A stretch of DNA of 5,926 nt from a bacterium. Lineage in GTDB: Bacteria; SZUA-79; Acidulodesulfobacterales; Acidulodesulfobacteraceae. The notes under the pieces were generated by a model. It ran no database searches. It was given only the letters and a program-made list of their open reading frames with translations, and was not told where the DNA came from. Position 1 is the first letter of the stretch; each line of letters opens with the position of its first letter. Location of the stretch: assembly GCA_021781285.1 (NCBI GenBank), contig JAJXXD010000024.1, positions 1 to 5,926 on the forward strand, given 5' to 3'. Made by a program: the position numbers and the translations under genes. Below are positions 4,847 through 5,926 of this stretch, one piece after another.

Positions 4847-5926
4847 TCCCGCTTTTATAATTTTCGATATATCTCTGCAATATTTCGTTCACTTTTTTAG
4901 GATTGGCTTTGCCTTTTGTTTTTTTCATCGCCTCTCCGACGAAAAAGCCGAATAATTTGTCTTTTCCGCCGATTAAATCGGCAAGTTCTTTTTGATTTTC
5001 ATCAAGCACCTGTTTTACTATGTCTTCGATTCCTTTATCGTCGGAAACCTGGGCTAAATTATTTTCTTTTATGACTTCTCCCGCTTTTTTGCCTGATGAA
5101 AGCATTTCCGCCAGTACTATTTTACCGGTGTTTCTGTTAATGCTGCCGGATTCTACCGCCGTTATCAGCTCAAGGAAATCCTGAGCTTTAATCAAGCTCC
5201 TTCCTTCGCTTTCCCTTACTTTCAATTCCGAAAGAAGTTCGTTTATAACCCAGTTCGCTAATTTCTTAATTTCGACCCTGCCGTTATTTTCCTTTATTAA
5301 ATCTTCAAAGTAATGCGCTATGTCTTTATCCTGAGTAAGCACTTCCGCGTCGTATTCCGTCAGCTTATATTCCGAAACGTATCTGCCTCTTTTTGCCTCA
5401 GGCAGTTCTATAATGGAATTTTTAATTTCGGATATAAACTCTTCCGATAAAATTAACGGCGGCAAATCCGGTTCTTCGAAATATCTATAGTCGTGGGCTT
5501 CTTCCTTGCCCCTCATCGACCTTGTCGTATTTTCTTTGGAGTCGTAGAGCCGTGTTTCTTGAATTACGCTCCCGCCGCTTAAAACAATATCTATCTGCCT
5601 TTCTATTTCGTATTCTATGGCTTTTTCCACAAATTTAAACGAATTTACGTTTTTAACTTCGGCTCTCGTTCCAAGTTTTGAATCGCCTTTCCGCCTGACG
5701 GAAACGTTAGCGTCGCACCTGAAACTGCCTTCCTCCATATTGCCGTCGGAAACGCCGAGATAGACGAGTATCTCTCTAAGCGCTTTTAAATAAGCCGCGG
5801 CTTCCGTGGCTGAGCTTATATCAGGTTCTGAAACTATTTCCACAAGGGGCGTGCCGGCTCTGTTTAAATCTACGTAAGACCGGTTCCCTATATGAATTAA
5901 TTTCCCTGCATCTTCTTCGATATGAA
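4818..5926 (-). CDS. gatB: Asp-tRNA(Asn)/Glu-tRNA(Gln) amidotransferase subunit B (5' partial)
   Basis: The frame runs through the right edge of the window; 368 residues are visible and roughly the first 110-120 of a usual 475 or so are missing. GTG 5843 is an internal valine, because the in-frame sequence before it reads HIEEDAGK and NRAGTPL, joining VEIVSEPD as in all GatB proteins. Further signatures are SFRCDANVSVR, RAEVKNVNSFKFVEKAIEYE, ETRLYD, RSMRGKEEAHDYRYFEEPDLPPL and a C-terminal GatB/YqeY tail domain that contacts tRNA. GatB phosphorylates the side chain of Glu- or Asp-tRNA and, with GatA and GatC, converts it to Gln- or Asn-tRNA. The last residues after ILQRYIENYK (SGRSRDPVSFK) run into sequence resembling a HicA remnant in another frame. 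The natural C-terminus may therefore have been replaced by a short new tail. gatC and gatA would be expected further right, outside the window. Confidence 0.95.
   Translation of the reverse strand, partial: HIEEDAGKLIHIGNRSYVDLNRAGTPLVEIVSEPDISSATEAAAYLKALREILVYLGVSDGNMEEGSFRCDANVSVRRKGDSKLGTRAEVKNVNSFKFVEKAIEYEIERQIDIVLSGGSVIQETRLYDSKENTTRSMRGKEEAHDYRYFEEPDLPPLILSEEFISEIKNSIIELPEAKRGRYVSEYKLTEYDAEVLTQDKDIAHYFEDLIKENNGRVEIKKLANWVINELLSELKVRESEGRSLIKAQDFLELITAVESGSINRNTGKIVLAEMLSSGKKAGEVIKENNLAQVSDDKGIEDIVKQVLDENQKELADLIGGKDKLFGFFVGEAMKKTKGKANPKKVNEILQRYIENYKSGRSRDPVSFK

Noticed and set aside
5841..5843. GTG as the start of gatB.
   Set aside because: The same frame continues to the window edge and encodes the conserved HIEEDAGK and NRAGTPL segments, so this codon is an internal valine.

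Overview
The window reads as an ordinary chromosomal segment of a moderately AT-rich (about 40% GC by eye) bacterium. Lys/Ile-rich proteins, AAA/ATA-rich codons and good Shine-Dalgarno sites support this. It carries GatB, so the cell uses the amidotransferase route to Gln-tRNA(Gln) and/or Asn-tRNA(Asn). gatB followed directly by mtnA is an arrangement I recall from Geobacter-type deltaproteobacteria. A deltaproteobacterial-type lineage is therefore a reasonable but weak guess; no taxonomic marker is present.

Layout: two plus-strand genes occupy the left end. They are a GT2 glycosyltransferase of the dolichyl/polyprenyl-phosphate sugar synthase type (5' end cut by the window) and an alkyladenine-type 3-methyladenine DNA glycosylase. 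They converge on a minus-strand series that reads from the right edge leftward: gatB (5' end cut), mtnA, a branched-chain aminotransferase (ilvE), a GalE-like NAD-dependent sugar epimerase starting at TTG, and an 18-residue lysine-rich microgene. The convergent gap (1369-1538) holds two inverted repeats: a long imperfect hairpin just after the glycosylase gene and a perfect 14-bp hairpin just after the microgene.

Most of the window is housekeeping: tRNA-dependent amidation, methionine salvage, branched-chain amino acid metabolism, base-excision repair and sugar-nucleotide/glycan synthesis. MtnA and the aminotransferase could act in one pathway, because branched-chain aminotransferases can perform the last transamination of methionine salvage; that link is inference.

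The less ordinary signals lie between the genes. (1) The lysine-rich microgene at 1539-1595 has its Shine-Dalgarno built over the epimerase stop codon. (2) A reading frame overlapping the gatB 3' end (about 4760-4846) resembles the C-terminus of a HicA/YcfA mRNA-interferase toxin and looks like a gene relic. (3) The mtnA-ilvE gap holds a degenerate copy of the GTCATTGCGAG...CAATCT type of dispersed palindromic repeat. (4) AT-rich nested inverted repeats ending in a T7 tract lie between gatB and mtnA. I found no CRISPR array, tRNA, rRNA or intact mobile element, and no convincing new multi-gene system.
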